This document shows positions 7,799 through 17,694 of a stretch of 64,000 nt of DNA, piece by piece (position 1 is the stretch's first letter; each line of letters opens with the position of its first letter). The DNA comes from JACVRW01 sp046735115. Its GTDB lineage: Bacteria; Actinomycetota; Thermoleophilia; Solirubrobacterales; Thermoleophilaceae. The stretch covers positions 1 through 64,000 of the forward strand of contig JBKPSR010000027.1 of NCBI GenBank assembly GCA_046735115.1, given 5' to 3'. The notes beneath the pieces are model-generated. The model saw nothing but the letters and a program-made list of their open reading frames with translations. It did not search any database and was not told the origin of the DNA. The position numbers and the translations under genes are program-made.

Positions 7799-9267
7799 GG
7801 CGCTTCGTCTACCTCGGCCTGGTCGTGGCGCTCCTGCCCTGGATCGTGATCGGGGTCGTGCGCGCGGGCGATGACGACACGGGCTCGCACTACTACGTGC
7901 GCGCGATCTTCGACAACGCGTCCACGCTGGTGGCCGGGGAGGACGTCAAGATCGCGGGCGCGCCGGTCGGCGTCGTCTCGGACATGGACGTGACGCCGGA
8001 CAAGCGCGCCGCCGTCACGCTCCGCATCGACGATGGCGGCTTCACGCCCTTCAAGAAGGACGCCACCTGCACGATCCGGCTTCAGGGTCTGATCGGGGAG
8101 CGCTTCGTGGAGTGCGAGCCCGGGAGCGCCGGCTCGCCGAAGCTCGCGAGGATCGAGCACGGCGACGGCGAGGGCGAGCACCTGCTTCCGGTCGAAGGCA
8201 CGAGCTCCCCCGTGGACCTCGACCTCGTCAACGACATCATGCGGCTCCCGTACAGGGAGCGCTTCGCGATCCTCCTCAACGAACTCGGCACCGGCCTCGC
8301 CGGGAGGGGGCAGGAGCTGAACGAGGTGATCCACCGCGCCAACCCGGCGCTGCGCGAGACGGACCAGGTGCTCGCCGTCCTCGCGAACCAGAACCGTGCG
8401 CTGGCCCGGCTCGCATCGAACTCCGACCGCGCGCTGGCGCCGCTGTCGCGCGAGCGCGAGCGCTTCGCGCATTTCATCGTCGCGGCCAACGACACGAGCG
8501 AGGCCTCCGCCGAGCGCCGCGGGGACATAGCCCGCGGGATCGACCGGCTGCCGTCCTTCCTGCGCCAGCTGCGGCTCCTGATGGTGGACCTCGAGAGCGT
8601 CACGGACCAGGGCACGCCGCTCCTCGCCGACGTGCGCGCCGCGGCGCCCGATCTCGGGCGCCTCATCCACTCTCAGGGCACCCTTGCCGACGCTTCGCGC
8701 GAGGCGCTCCCGAGCCTCGGCGACGCACTCGAGCGCGGCCGGCCGGCGCTGATCCACGCCCGCCCGCTGATTCAGGACCTCGGCCGCCTCGGCAAGCAGC
8801 TTGCGCCGACCTCGGTCGACCTCGACGAGCTCACGGCGAGCCTCCGGAAGACCGGCGCGATCGAGCGCATCAACGACACCCTGTACTACGTCGCGCTCGC
8901 GACCAACGGCTTCGACACGCTCGGCCACTACCTGCGCGCCGGGCTCGTGACGAACACCTGCACGGAGTACGCGACGGTCACCACCGGCGCTGCCTGCACG
9001 GCGAACTTCACGAGCGGCTTCGCGACTCGCGCGTCCGGGCGGCTCGACGCACAGACCGCCCCGGAGCCGAAGAAGGGCGCGCGCGGCGGCAGCGTCCTGC
9101 CGACCGGCACGCTGCTCGAGGACCTGATCTCCCCGTCGTCGGACAAGCGGCTCCAGCGCCGGCGTGACGCGTCGCTGCGCGCGCTGCGCAAGCGCGCGAG
9201 CCAGGGCTCGGCCGGCCTCGCCGACAGGGAGCCGATGCTCGACTACCTCCTCGGAGACGGCGGATGA
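7795..9267 (+). CDS. Mce/MlaD-domain protein 2
   Basis: A 490-residue protein starting at an ATG that overlaps the previous stop by four bases. The N-terminal helix FVYLGLVVALLPWIVIGVV anchors it, followed by the MCE domain (YYVRAIFDNASTLVAGEDVK, IAGAPVGVVSDMD, then a DDGGFTPF strand). A Cys pair (ATCTIRL, FVECEPG) lies inside the domain. The remaining ~330 residues are helical with regular leucines (RQLRLLMVDLESV) and end in a basic Arg-rich tail (RLQRRRDASLRALRKR), which is unusual for a surface-exposed end. It should assemble with the other five Mce subunits on the YrbE permease pair. Confidence 0.9.
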   Translation: MRRFVYLGLVVALLPWIVIGVVRAGDDDTGSHYYVRAIFDNASTLVAGEDVKIAGAPVGVVSDMDVTPDKRAAVTLRIDDGGFTPFKKDATCTIRLQGLIGERFVECEPGSAGSPKLARIEHGDGEGEHLLPVEGTSSPVDLDLVNDIMRLPYRERFAILLNELGTGLAGRGQELNEVIHRANPALRETDQVLAVLANQNRALARLASNSDRALAPLSRERERFAHFIVAANDTSEASAERRGDIARGIDRLPSFLRQLRLLMVDLESVTDQGTPLLADVRAAAPDLGRLIHSQGTLADASREALPSLGDALERGRPALIHARPLIQDLGRLGKQLAPTSVDLDELTASLRKTGAIERINDTLYYVALATNGFDTLGHYLRAGLVTNTCTEYATVTTGAACTANFTSGFATRASGRLDAQTAPEPKKGARGGSVLPTGTLLEDLISPSSDKRLQRRRDASLRALRKRASQGSAGLADREPMLDYLLGDGG

Positions 9268-10721
9268 GACGGCGCGGCGGAGCGGCCCTGACCGCCAGCC
9301 CGGTGCTCGTCGGCGCCGTGACCGTCCTGGTCACGATCGTCGCCGTCTTCCTGTCGTACAACGCGACGTCGGGCCTGCCGTTCGTACCGACGTACGACCT
9401 CAAGGCGAACCTCCCCAACGCCGCTCAGCTGGTGCGCGGGTTCGAGGTGCGGATCGGCGGCGCGCGCGTGGGCATCATCTCCAAGATCGAGCCGCAGCGG
9501 CGCGCGGACGGGTCCACGTACGCCCAGGTGACGATGAAGCTCGACAAGGGGCTCGAGCCCTTGCCCGCGGGCTCCCACCTGCGCGTGCGCCCGCGTTCCG
9601 CGCTCGGCCTCAAGTACATCGAGCTGGAGCCGGGCCCCGAGGGCGGCGCCGCACTCGCGGCCGGCTCCACGATCCCGGCGCGGCTCGTTCGGCCGACGGT
9701 GGAGCTCGACGAGTTCCTCAACATGTTCGACGCGCCCGCCCGCGTCGGCCAGCGCAACTCGCTGGACGGCATCGGCGGCGGCCTCGCGGGCCGTGGCGAG
9801 GACATCAACACGGCCATCGAGGCGTTCGTGCCGTTCCTCGCCGACCTCGAGCCGGTGATGCAGAACCTCGGCTCGCCCGACACCCGGCTCGGACGCTTCT
9901 TCAAGGAGCTCGGGGACGCGGCGGAGGAGGCTGCGCCGGTCGCCGAGGAGCAGGCGTCGCTCTTCGTGAACCTCGATATCTCCTTCACGGCGCTGGCCGG
10001 CGTCGCGCGGCCGTTCCTCCAGGAGACGATCAGCGAGAGCCCGGTCACCGAGGAGGTCGCGATCCACGACTTCCCGCTGCAGCGTCCGTTCCTGCGCAAC
10101 CAGGCCGCTCTGTTCCGCGAGCTGCGCCCGGGCGTCGCCACGCTGCCGCACTCGGCGCCGATCCTCGCCGACGCCTTCCAGGCCGGGACGGACGTCCTGC
10201 CGCGCACGAGGCAGACGAACGAGGACCTGGCCGACGTCTTCCAGGCGCTCGCGGACTTCTCGGACGACCCGCTGGTGCGCCAGGGCATCGACCAGCTCAC
10301 GCGCCTGTCCTCGTCGCTGCGGCCGCTCGTGCACTTCCTGACCCCGGCTCAGACCGTGTGCAACTACGGCACGCTCTGGTTCCGGAACGCCGCCAGCCTG
10401 CTCTCCGACGGGGACGTCAACGGCACCTGGCAGCGCTTCATGGTGGTGGCGGCGCCGACGCTGCGCTCGTCGAACGTCTTCGGGCCGAACAACGAGGGCC
10501 TGCCGTCGAACGGCCTCGCGAACGGTCCGCAGGTGGAGAACCACACCCATCTCACGCCGTACCCGAACACGGCAGCGCCAGGCCAGGAGCGCGAGTGCCA
10601 GGCCGGCAACGAGCGCTACGCGCGCGGCCAGACGGTCGTCGGCAACACGCCCGGCAATCAGGGCACGAAGACCGACGGCCAGGGCGCGCCGTCCGTGACA
10701 AGCGTCGGGGTGCGGCCATGA
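9264..10721 (+). CDS. Mce/MlaD-domain protein 3
   Basis: A 485-residue protein, again with a four-base overlap at the start. The anchor helix is VLVGAVTVLVTIVAVFLSYN; the MCE domain follows (TYDLKANLPNAAQLVRGFEV, RIGGARVGIISKIE) and includes an LGLKYIELEPG strand typical of the family. The long helical part contains repeated LRPLVHFLTP and ELRPGVATL-type segments. The C terminus is polar and low in complexity (NTPGNQGTKTDGQGAP). It is the third subunit of the operon's hexad. Confidence 0.9.
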   Translation: MRRRGGAALTASPVLVGAVTVLVTIVAVFLSYNATSGLPFVPTYDLKANLPNAAQLVRGFEVRIGGARVGIISKIEPQRRADGSTYAQVTMKLDKGLEPLPAGSHLRVRPRSALGLKYIELEPGPEGGAALAAGSTIPARLVRPTVELDEFLNMFDAPARVGQRNSLDGIGGGLAGRGEDINTAIEAFVPFLADLEPVMQNLGSPDTRLGRFFKELGDAAEEAAPVAEEQASLFVNLDISFTALAGVARPFLQETISESPVTEEVAIHDFPLQRPFLRNQAALFRELRPGVATLPHSAPILADAFQAGTDVLPRTRQTNEDLADVFQALADFSDDPLVRQGIDQLTRLSSSLRPLVHFLTPAQTVCNYGTLWFRNAASLLSDGDVNGTWQRFMVVAAPTLRSSNVFGPNNEGLPSNGLANGPQVENHTHLTPYPNTAAPGQERECQAGNERYARGQTVVGNTPGNQGTKTDGQGAPSVTSVGVRP

Positions 10722-12163
10722 GGCGCGGTAGGCACGCCGGCCGCTTCACGCCGTACCAGGTGGGCCTGATCGCGCTCGCGCTGATCGTGATCGTGACCTA
10801 CCTCGCGTTCACGAAGGACATCCCGTTCACGAAGCCGTACGAGCTGAACGCCCGCTTTGAGAACGCCCCGCCGATCCATAAGGGCCAGGCCGTGCGGATC
10901 GCGGGGGTGGACGTGGGCAAGGTCTCGGATATCGAGCCGGTCGGCGGCGGCTCACCCGCAATCACGGTGACGATGAAGCTGGACGACGAGGCGCTGCCGA
11001 TCCACGAGGACGCGCGCATCAAGGTTCGCCCGCGCATCTTCTTCGAGGGAAACTTGTTCTTCGACGTCCGCCCCGGCACGCCCGGGTCCCCGGAGCTCGA
11101 CAGCGGGGCGACGATCCCGGCGTCGCAGACGTCCGCGCCGGTGCAGATCGACCAGGTGCTCGGCGCGCTCAAGACCGACACGCGCAGGGACCTCCAGAAG
11201 CTGCTGATCGGCTACGGCGGCGCTCTGAACGCGAAGCCGCTGCCCGGCGAGGACGCCGACCAGGACAAGGACGTGCGGGGCGACACGGCCGGCCAGGCGC
11301 TCAACCGGTCGCTTCAGTACTCGGCTGGGGCGCTGCGCGGCGGAGCGGTCGTCAATCAGGCGCTGCTGGGCGCGGACGCGCACGACCTGTCGAAGCTGAT
11401 CGGGGGAGGGCAGCGCGTCTTCGCGGCGCTGTCGAGGAATGAGGGGTCGCTCAAGGACCTGATCACGAACTTCAACATCACGATGCGGGCGCTCGCGAGC
11501 GAGAGCACGAACCTCCGCCAGACGGTGCGGCTGCTGCCGCGCGTGCTGGAGGCGGCGAACCCCACGCTCGACTCGCTGAACGCGGCGTTCCCGCCCACCC
11601 GCGCGTGGGCGCTCGAGATGATCCCCGGGGTCCGTGAGACGGCGGCCACGCTCGACGCGGGCTTCCCCTGGATCCGGCAGACGCGCGCGCTCCTGCGGCC
11701 ATCCGAGCTTCAGGGGCTGGTCGACGAGCTGCAACCCGCCGTGCGCGACTTCGCCCGCTTCACGGACGGCCAGGTCGACTTCCTGCCGGTGCTCGACAGG
11801 TTCAACCGGTGTCAGCTAAAGGTGATCCTGCCGATCGGGGAGACGCGCATCGACGACGGCGCGCTGTCGACAGGGCTCCGGAACTACCAGGAGTTCTTCC
11901 AGACGATGGTCGGCTTCGCCGGCGAGTCGGGCAACTTCGACGGCAACGGGTCGTACACGCGGTTCCAGTCGGCGGGCGGCGGCTACAGGGTCCAGACGCC
12001 GCCCGTCGGCAACTTCCGCGAGGGCCTGTTCGGCTCGGCCGCGGCTCCGCCGCTCGGCACGCGGCCGGCCCGCGGCCCGAAGGCGCCCTACAAGCCGAAC
12101 GCGCCCTGCTACAAGCAGACGCCGCCCGACCTCAACGCCGCACCGATAGGAGCGGGGCCGTGA
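10718..12163 (+). CDS. Mce/MlaD-domain protein 4
   Basis: A 481-residue protein starting at ATG 10718 inside the stop of the previous gene. The anchor is VGLIALALIVIVTYLAF. The MCE domain reads YELNARFENAPPIHKGQAVR and IAGVDVGKVSDIE, with IHEDARIKVRPRIFFEGNLF as the later strands. Helical repeats follow (NLRQTVRLLPRVLEAANPTL). The C terminus is Pro/Lys rich with a single Cys (KPNAPCYKQTPP). Like its neighbours it should be anchored on the outer face of the membrane. Confidence 0.9.
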   Translation: MRRGRHAGRFTPYQVGLIALALIVIVTYLAFTKDIPFTKPYELNARFENAPPIHKGQAVRIAGVDVGKVSDIEPVGGGSPAITVTMKLDDEALPIHEDARIKVRPRIFFEGNLFFDVRPGTPGSPELDSGATIPASQTSAPVQIDQVLGALKTDTRRDLQKLLIGYGGALNAKPLPGEDADQDKDVRGDTAGQALNRSLQYSAGALRGGAVVNQALLGADAHDLSKLIGGGQRVFAALSRNEGSLKDLITNFNITMRALASESTNLRQTVRLLPRVLEAANPTLDSLNAAFPPTRAWALEMIPGVRETAATLDAGFPWIRQTRALLRPSELQGLVDELQPAVRDFARFTDGQVDFLPVLDRFNRCQLKVILPIGETRIDDGALSTGLRNYQEFFQTMVGFAGESGNFDGNGSYTRFQSAGGGYRVQTPPVGNFREGLFGSAAAPPLGTRPARGPKAPYKPNAPCYKQTPPDLNAAPIGAGP

Positions 12164-13536
12164 GGCGGCAGATCAGGAAGCAGATGCGCGTCTTCGTGGC
12201 GCTGCTGTTCCTTCTCGTGGGGTCGCTCGGGATCGCCGGCTACATCCTCTCGAACCAGCGTTTCTACCTGCCTGCGTGGGTCCCCGTGGTCGGCACCGAC
12301 TTCTATGAGGTCAAGGCCGAGCTGCCCACCGGGCAGGCGGTCGTCCCGGGGCAGGGGCAGACGGTGAACATCGCGGGCGTCAAGGTCGGCGAGGTCGGCG
12401 AGGTGAAGCTCGAGGACGGGCGCGCCGTCGTCGTGATGCAGATCAAGAACAAGTACAAGCCGATCCATCGCGACGCCACCGTCCTGCTGCGGCCGAAGAC
12501 CGGGCTGAAGGACATGTTCCTCGCGCTCGACCCCGGAACCGCCAAGGCCGGCGACCTGCCCGAGGGCGGCCGCGTGCGGGTGGCGAACACGCTCCCGGAC
12601 GTGAACGTGGACGAGATCCTCGCCGAGCTCGACACCGACACGCGCGACTATCTGCGCATCCTGCTGAACGCCGGCGGAACGGCATTCGACGACCAGGCGA
12701 GCGGCACCTCGGGCCGCTTTCGGCAGTCGGCCGAGCAGGACCTCCGCGAGACGTTCAAGCGCTTCGAGCCCACCGCGCGCGACGGCGAGCGGTTCACGCG
12801 GCTCCTGATCCAGCGCCGCCACGGCATCAAGCGGGTCATCCACAATTTCCAGCTGCTCTCGACCGCGCTCGCCCGGCGTGACCGCCAGCTCGCGTCGCTG
12901 GTCAACTCGGCGAACGCGAACTTCCAGGCGTTCGCCTCGGAGGAGGGTGCGCTGCGGGCGGCCCTGCGCGAGTTCCCGGGTGCGCTGTCGCAGACCGAGA
13001 CGACGCTGCAGAAGACGGGCGCGCTGGCCGACCAGCTCGGTCCCGCGCTGCAGCGGCTCCGGCCGTTCGCCCGCGAGCTGGCTCCGGCGCTGCGCAAGAC
13101 GCGCCCGTTCTTCAACGAGACCACGCCGATCATCCGCGACCAGATCCGCCCCTTCGCCCGTGACGTACAGCCGACGGTTCGCGACCTGCGCAGCGCGAGC
13201 GCGGACCTCGCGGTGGTCACGCCGCGGCTCACTCGCAGCTTCAAGGTGCTGAACGCCTTCTTCAACACGCTCGCCTACAACCCGCCGGGCGCGACCGAGC
13301 CGTTCCTGTACTGGAGCGCATGGGGCGCCCACGCCGGGGCGACCCTGTGGGCGCTTCAGGACGCGCACGGGCCGGTCCGGCGAGGCATCGTGCTGGTCGG
13401 CTGCGCCACCTACAACTCGCTCGAGCAGATCGTGCTCGCGAACCCGCAGCTCGGCGTGCCGACCCAGCTGCTCAACCTGCCGTCCGAGCGCGAGAACTGC
13501 CCCAACAACATCCCGCCCGACGAGCTCCCGCCATGA
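12160..13536 (+). CDS. Mce/MlaD-domain protein 5
   Basis: A 458-residue protein from the GTG at 12160, which overlaps the preceding TGA. A very basic start (MRRQIRKQMR) precedes the anchor VFVALLFLLVGSLGIAGYIL. The MCE domain shows YEVKAELPTGQAVVPGQGQT and NIAGVKVGEVGEVK, then LLRPKTGLKDMFLALDPG. The helical segment contains tandem LRPFARELAPALRKTRPF and IRPFARDVQPTVRDL units, a regular pattern characteristic of Mce C-terminal tubes. The end carries ENCPNNIPPDELPP. Confidence 0.9.
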   Translation: MRRQIRKQMRVFVALLFLLVGSLGIAGYILSNQRFYLPAWVPVVGTDFYEVKAELPTGQAVVPGQGQTVNIAGVKVGEVGEVKLEDGRAVVVMQIKNKYKPIHRDATVLLRPKTGLKDMFLALDPGTAKAGDLPEGGRVRVANTLPDVNVDEILAELDTDTRDYLRILLNAGGTAFDDQASGTSGRFRQSAEQDLRETFKRFEPTARDGERFTRLLIQRRHGIKRVIHNFQLLSTALARRDRQLASLVNSANANFQAFASEEGALRAALREFPGALSQTETTLQKTGALADQLGPALQRLRPFARELAPALRKTRPFFNETTPIIRDQIRPFARDVQPTVRDLRSASADLAVVTPRLTRSFKVLNAFFNTLAYNPPGATEPFLYWSAWGAHAGATLWALQDAHGPVRRGIVLVGCATYNSLEQIVLANPQLGVPTQLLNLPSERENCPNNIPPDELPP

Positions 13537-15032
13537 TCAAGCAGACACCCAGCATCGGCCGGATCTTCGCCATGGTGGCGTTCACGCTGTCCTGCTTCGG
13601 GATCCTCGTGTTCCTCTGGCTCAGCTTCGGCGGATCGGTGCCGCTCCAGCCGGAGGGCTACCGGATCACCGTCCAGTTCCCGGAGGCGACTCAGCTCGCG
13701 CAGGAGGCCGACGTCAGGATCTCCGGTGTTCGCGTGGGCAAGGTGAAGACGCGCGAGCCCAACGAGAAGACCGGGCTGACCGACACGGTGCTCGAGATCG
13801 ACTCGCGCTACGCGCCGCTGCCGCGCGACACGCGCGCGATCCTGCGCCAGAAGACGCTCCTGGGCGAGACCTACGTGGAGCTGTCGCCGGGCAACCGGAG
13901 CAGCGGCATGCTGAAGGACGGCGGCGAGCTTCCGCGCGGCCAGGTTGCCGAAACCGTCGAGCTCGACGAGATCCTGCGCACGTTCGACCCGGTCACGCGG
14001 CAGCGTTTCTCGACTTGGTTCGACCAGCAGGGCATCGCCGCGCGCGGGCGGGCGGGGCAGATAAGCGACGCGCTCGCGAACCTCACTCCGTTCGCGGAGG
14101 ACACCGACGACGTGCTGCGCGTGCTGCGGGCTCAGGGCACGGCGACCAGGACGCTCATCCGCGACACCGGCGAGGTGTTCGCGGCGCTCACGGAGCGCAA
14201 GGGCCAGCTGCGCGAGCTGATCCGGAACTCGAACCGCACCTGGGAGGCGATCGCGAGCCGCGACGCGCAGCTCGCCGACACCTTCCGCGTGTTCCCGACC
14301 TTCCTGCGCGAGAGTCGCGCCACGACGCGCCGCGTGACGTCGTTCGCCGAGGACGCGAACCCGCTCGTCGATCAACTCCGGCCGGCCGCGCGCCAGATCT
14401 CGCCGACGCTGATCGACCTGGACCGGCTCGCCCCGGACCTGCGCGGCTTCTTCGAGGACCTGAACCCGCTGGTGAGGGTCTCGCGCGCCGGCCTGCCCGC
14501 CACGGAGCGGGTTCTCGACAACACCCGGCCGATCCTGAGGCGGCTCGACCCGTTCCTCCGGGACCTCACTCCGATCGTCGACTACCTGGGCGTCTACCGG
14601 CGCGAGATCGCCGCGTTCTTCGGGAACGACTCGGCGGTGACGCAGGCCGTCGGCAGCGGATTCGCGACCCCGCAGGTCATCCACTACCTGCGCGTAATGA
14701 ACCCGCTCAACCCCGAGATCATGACCGGCTATCCGCACCGGCTGGGGACGAACCGCTACAACCCGTACACCGAGCCGGGAGCGTACGACCGGCTCGCGCA
14801 GGGCCAGCCGCTGCCCGTGTTCGGCAACTACCTCTGCACGTCGAATCCGACGCCGACACCGCCGCCGCCGAACGAGTTCATGAACCAGCGCCTCTCCGAC
14901 GAGATCAAGCGCTTCGTGTTCGGGATCGGCACCGGCAACGAGGGCCGGGCGCCGCCATGCGTGGAGCAGGCGCCGCTGGGCCGCCTGGTTGGGCAGCCGG
15001 GCCGCTACCCACGCGTGGAACCGCTGCCCTGA
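13533..15032 (+). CDS. Mce/MlaD-domain protein 6
   Basis: A 499-residue protein from ATG 13533, overlapping the previous stop. Anchor FAMVAFTLSCFGILVFLWLS is followed by the MCE domain YRITVQFPEATQLAQEADVR, ISGVRVGKVKTRE and LRQKTLLGETYVELSPG. The helical portion includes NPLVDQLRPAARQISPTLID. The last ~100 residues hold a Pro-rich stretch (NPTPTPPPPNEF) and two cysteines. This is the sixth and last Mce gene, matching the canonical six mce genes per actinobacterial operon. A 28-bp gap separates it from the RND transporter. Confidence 0.9.
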   Translation: MIKQTPSIGRIFAMVAFTLSCFGILVFLWLSFGGSVPLQPEGYRITVQFPEATQLAQEADVRISGVRVGKVKTREPNEKTGLTDTVLEIDSRYAPLPRDTRAILRQKTLLGETYVELSPGNRSSGMLKDGGELPRGQVAETVELDEILRTFDPVTRQRFSTWFDQQGIAARGRAGQISDALANLTPFAEDTDDVLRVLRAQGTATRTLIRDTGEVFAALTERKGQLRELIRNSNRTWEAIASRDAQLADTFRVFPTFLRESRATTRRVTSFAEDANPLVDQLRPAARQISPTLIDLDRLAPDLRGFFEDLNPLVRVSRAGLPATERVLDNTRPILRRLDPFLRDLTPIVDYLGVYRREIAAFFGNDSAVTQAVGSGFATPQVIHYLRVMNPLNPEIMTGYPHRLGTNRYNPYTEPGAYDRLAQGQPLPVFGNYLCTSNPTPTPPPPNEFMNQRLSDEIKRFVFGIGTGNEGRAPPCVEQAPLGRLVGQPGRYPRVEPLP

Positions 15033-15060
15033 GCCGTTCCCTCTCCCTAAGCTGACGGGC

Positions 15061-17694
15061 GTGATCGAGCGCGTTCTTCGGCGCCTCGTGGAGGGTGTTA
15101 CCCGGCATCCGCTGCCGGTGCTCGCGGTGACCGCCGTGCTGGCGCTGGGCGCTGCCGTGCTGGCGCTGCGGCTCGAGCCGAGCGCCGCCACCTCGACGCT
15201 CGTGAACCAGGGCTCGGACACGTTCAAGGAGACGGAGCGCTTCAAGAAGGACTTCGGCGACGAGCCGATCCTCGTGCTCGTGAAGGGCGACCTCTCGAGG
15301 ACCGTCCTGACGTCCGACCTGGGCCGGCTGATCCGGCTCGAGGGTTGCCTGAGCGGGAACGTGCCGGATAACAAGCAGGGGCTTGGGAGCCTGCCGCCGG
15401 TCTGCCGCCAGATCGCCGAGCTCGATCCCGCGCGGGTTGTATACGGGCCCGGCACCTTCATCAACACCGCCGTGCGCCAGATCGGCACCGAGCTCGCCCG
15501 CCAGCAGCAGCGAGCGGCCGTCCAGGCGCAGCAGGCCGCCGAAGCCGCACGCCGGCTCTCGAAGCGCCGCGGCGACCCGCCGGCCGAGCAGCGGCGGCTG
15601 GCGCGCTCGGCGGCCCAGGCGGTGCAGGCCAAGTTCATCAGCGACACGCTCAGCACGGCACTCCGCTACGGGCTCAGCGGCGTGCCGCGGATCAACGACC
15701 CGGCGTTCGTGTCGGCGCTCGTGTTCGACCGGACGACCGGCGAGCCAGGCCTCCCGAAGTCGCGCTTCGCGTACCTGTTCCCGTCGAAGGACGCGGCGCT
15801 GATCCAGATACGCCTGCGCCCGGATCTCACCGACTCCGAGCGGGGGCGCGCGATCGACCTGATCAGGACGGCGACCTCCGAGAAGCTGTTCCGGCCGCGC
15901 AAGGGCGCCGAGTACATCGTGACCGGAGTGCCCGTGGTCGCGGCCGGGCTCGCGGACTCGGTGCAGACGGCCATCTTCGTGCTGCTCGGCGCCGCGCTGC
16001 TCCTGATGGCGGCGACGCTCGCGCTCGTGTTCAGGGCTAGCCTGCGGCTGCTGCCACTCGCGCTCGCACTGGCGGCCGCTGCCATGACGTTCGGCGCGCT
16101 CGAGGTGGCCGGCGGCGATCTCACGATGGCCTCGATCGCCGCCCTGCCCGTCCTGATCGGCCTGGCCGTGGACTATGCGATTCAGTTCCAGGCGAGGTGG
16201 GGAGAGGCCGTCGAGCGCGGCGAGCGCGAGCCGGCCGTCGCGGCCGTCGCCGCCGGCGGGCCCACGATCCTGACCGCCGGGCTCGCTACCGCCACGGGCT
16301 TCCTCGTGCTGCTGCTCTCGCCCGTGCCGATGGTGCGCGGCTTCGGCGCCCTGCTGGTGGTCGGCATAGTGGTGGCGCTCGCCTGCACCCTCTGCGCCGG
16401 GTTCGCCGCGCTGGCGCGCTTTAGCCGCCCGGACGCCCCGCCCCGCCGGGGCCGCTTCGCGGCCCTGCGCGAGCACCCGCGCCTGCACGCCGCCCGGGAG
16501 TGGCTCGCAGACCGCTCGTGGCGCACGCTCGGGCTCGCGCTCGCGAGACCGCGCAGGGTGCTCGCGATCGGCTTGGCGGTGGCCATCGTCGGCCTCGCGC
16601 TGGACACGCAGAGCGAGGTGGTGTCGGACGTCCGCGAGCTCGTCCCGCAGGATCTCCAGGCGCTGAAGGACGTGAACGTGCTGCAGGCGGAGACGGGCGT
16701 GTCGGGCGAGATCGACGTGACGATTCGCGCCGACGACGTCACCGACCCCAAGGTGGTCGCCTGGATGACGAAATTCCAGGAGGGCGTGCTGCGCGCGCAC
16801 GGCTACCAGCCCGGCAAGCGCTGCACGCAGAAGCGGGACGCGCCCGAGCTGTGCCCGGCGCTGTCGCTTCCGGACCTGTTCTCGGCGGCCGGCCAGGGGC
16901 GCGTGCGGCAACTGCTCGACGCCGTGCCCCCGTACTTCTCACAGGGGGTCGTGACGGCCGATCGCAGGACGGCGAATCTCGCCTTCGGCATCCGGCTGAT
17001 GCCGCTCGCCCGCCAGAAGGACGTGGTGGACGACCTCAAGGCTCGGCTCAAGCCGCCGCCCGGCGTGGAGGCGTCCGTCGTGGGCCTGCCGGTGCTCGCG
17101 GCCGAGGCGAACGGGGCGCTGTCGTCGCCCTGGCGCCGAGCGCTCACGCTGCTCGCCGCCCTGGCCGGCGTCTTCCTGGTGCTGCTCGCGGCCCGCCGCT
17201 CGGCTCGCGAGGCCGTGGTGCCGCTGATCCCGATCGCGCTCGCCACCGGCTGGTCGGGCCTCGTCGTGTTCCTGCTCGGCCTTCTGCCCGGCCCGCTCGA
17301 GGTGGACCTGAACCCGATGTCGGTCACCCTGAGCGCGCTCGTGATCGCGATCTCGACCGAGTTCAGCGTGCTGCTCTCGGCGCGCTATCGCCAGGAGCGC
17401 GACGGTGGCGCCGGGCCTGCTCGGGCGATCGAGCTCGCCTACGCGTCCACGGGCGCAGCCGTGCTGGCCTCCGGCGTGACCGCAATCGCGGGCTTCGCCG
17501 CGCTCGTGTTCTCCGACATCCGGATGCTGCGCGACTTCGGGATCGTGACCGTCGTGGACCTGACCGTCTCGCTGCTCGGCGTCATGATCGTGCTGCCGGC
17601 GGCGCTCCTCTGGGCCGAGGAGCACGGCCCCTTCCGCGTGCGCGACCGGCTGGGGGCTGTCAGGCCGCGCCGCGCCCAGCCGGACGCGCCGTGA
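15061..17694 (+). CDS. RND superfamily transporter, MMPL/HpnN-like
   Basis: An 877-residue membrane protein from GTG 15061. The layout is that of the RND/MMPL family: one N-terminal helix (PVLAVTAVLALGAAVLALRL), a ~250-residue extracytoplasmic loop, a block of five or six helices (AIFVLLGAALLLMAATLALV; ALPVLIGLAVDYAIQF), then the same pattern again (LSALVIAISTEFSVLLSARY). The Asp in IGLAVDYAIQF is at the position of the proton-relay Asp of RND pumps; the second half has Glu in STEF. Following the Mce genes, it may export or hand over a lipid; MmpL-type and HpnN-type proteins move hydrophobic molecules. The substrate is not deducible. Confidence 0.88.
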   Translation: MIERVLRRLVEGVTRHPLPVLAVTAVLALGAAVLALRLEPSAATSTLVNQGSDTFKETERFKKDFGDEPILVLVKGDLSRTVLTSDLGRLIRLEGCLSGNVPDNKQGLGSLPPVCRQIAELDPARVVYGPGTFINTAVRQIGTELARQQQRAAVQAQQAAEAARRLSKRRGDPPAEQRRLARSAAQAVQAKFISDTLSTALRYGLSGVPRINDPAFVSALVFDRTTGEPGLPKSRFAYLFPSKDAALIQIRLRPDLTDSERGRAIDLIRTATSEKLFRPRKGAEYIVTGVPVVAAGLADSVQTAIFVLLGAALLLMAATLALVFRASLRLLPLALALAAAAMTFGALEVAGGDLTMASIAALPVLIGLAVDYAIQFQARWGEAVERGEREPAVAAVAAGGPTILTAGLATATGFLVLLLSPVPMVRGFGALLVVGIVVALACTLCAGFAALARFSRPDAPPRRGRFAALREHPRLHAAREWLADRSWRTLGLALARPRRVLAIGLAVAIVGLALDTQSEVVSDVRELVPQDLQALKDVNVLQAETGVSGEIDVTIRADDVTDPKVVAWMTKFQEGVLRAHGYQPGKRCTQKRDAPELCPALSLPDLFSAAGQGRVRQLLDAVPPYFSQGVVTADRRTANLAFGIRLMPLARQKDVVDDLKARLKPPPGVEASVVGLPVLAAEANGALSSPWRRALTLLAALAGVFLVLLAARRSAREAVVPLIPIALATGWSGLVVFLLGLLPGPLEVDLNPMSVTLSALVIAISTEFSVLLSARYRQERDGGAGPARAIELAYASTGAAVLASGVTAIAGFAALVFSDIRMLRDFGIVTVVDLTVSLLGVMIVLPAALLWAEEHGPFRVRDRLGAVRPRRAQPDAP

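Noticed and set aside
13410..15656. 748-codon minus-strand open frame across the Mce 6/RND junction
   Set aside because: No recognisable domain, Arg/Val-rich composition, and it is antisense to two well-supported genes with family motifs.
15061..17694. Calling the RND protein MmpL3
   Set aside because: The fold and size class fit the RND/MMPL superfamily, but two-fold RND proteins such as HpnN look alike by eye and no MmpL3-specific C-terminal domain is present.
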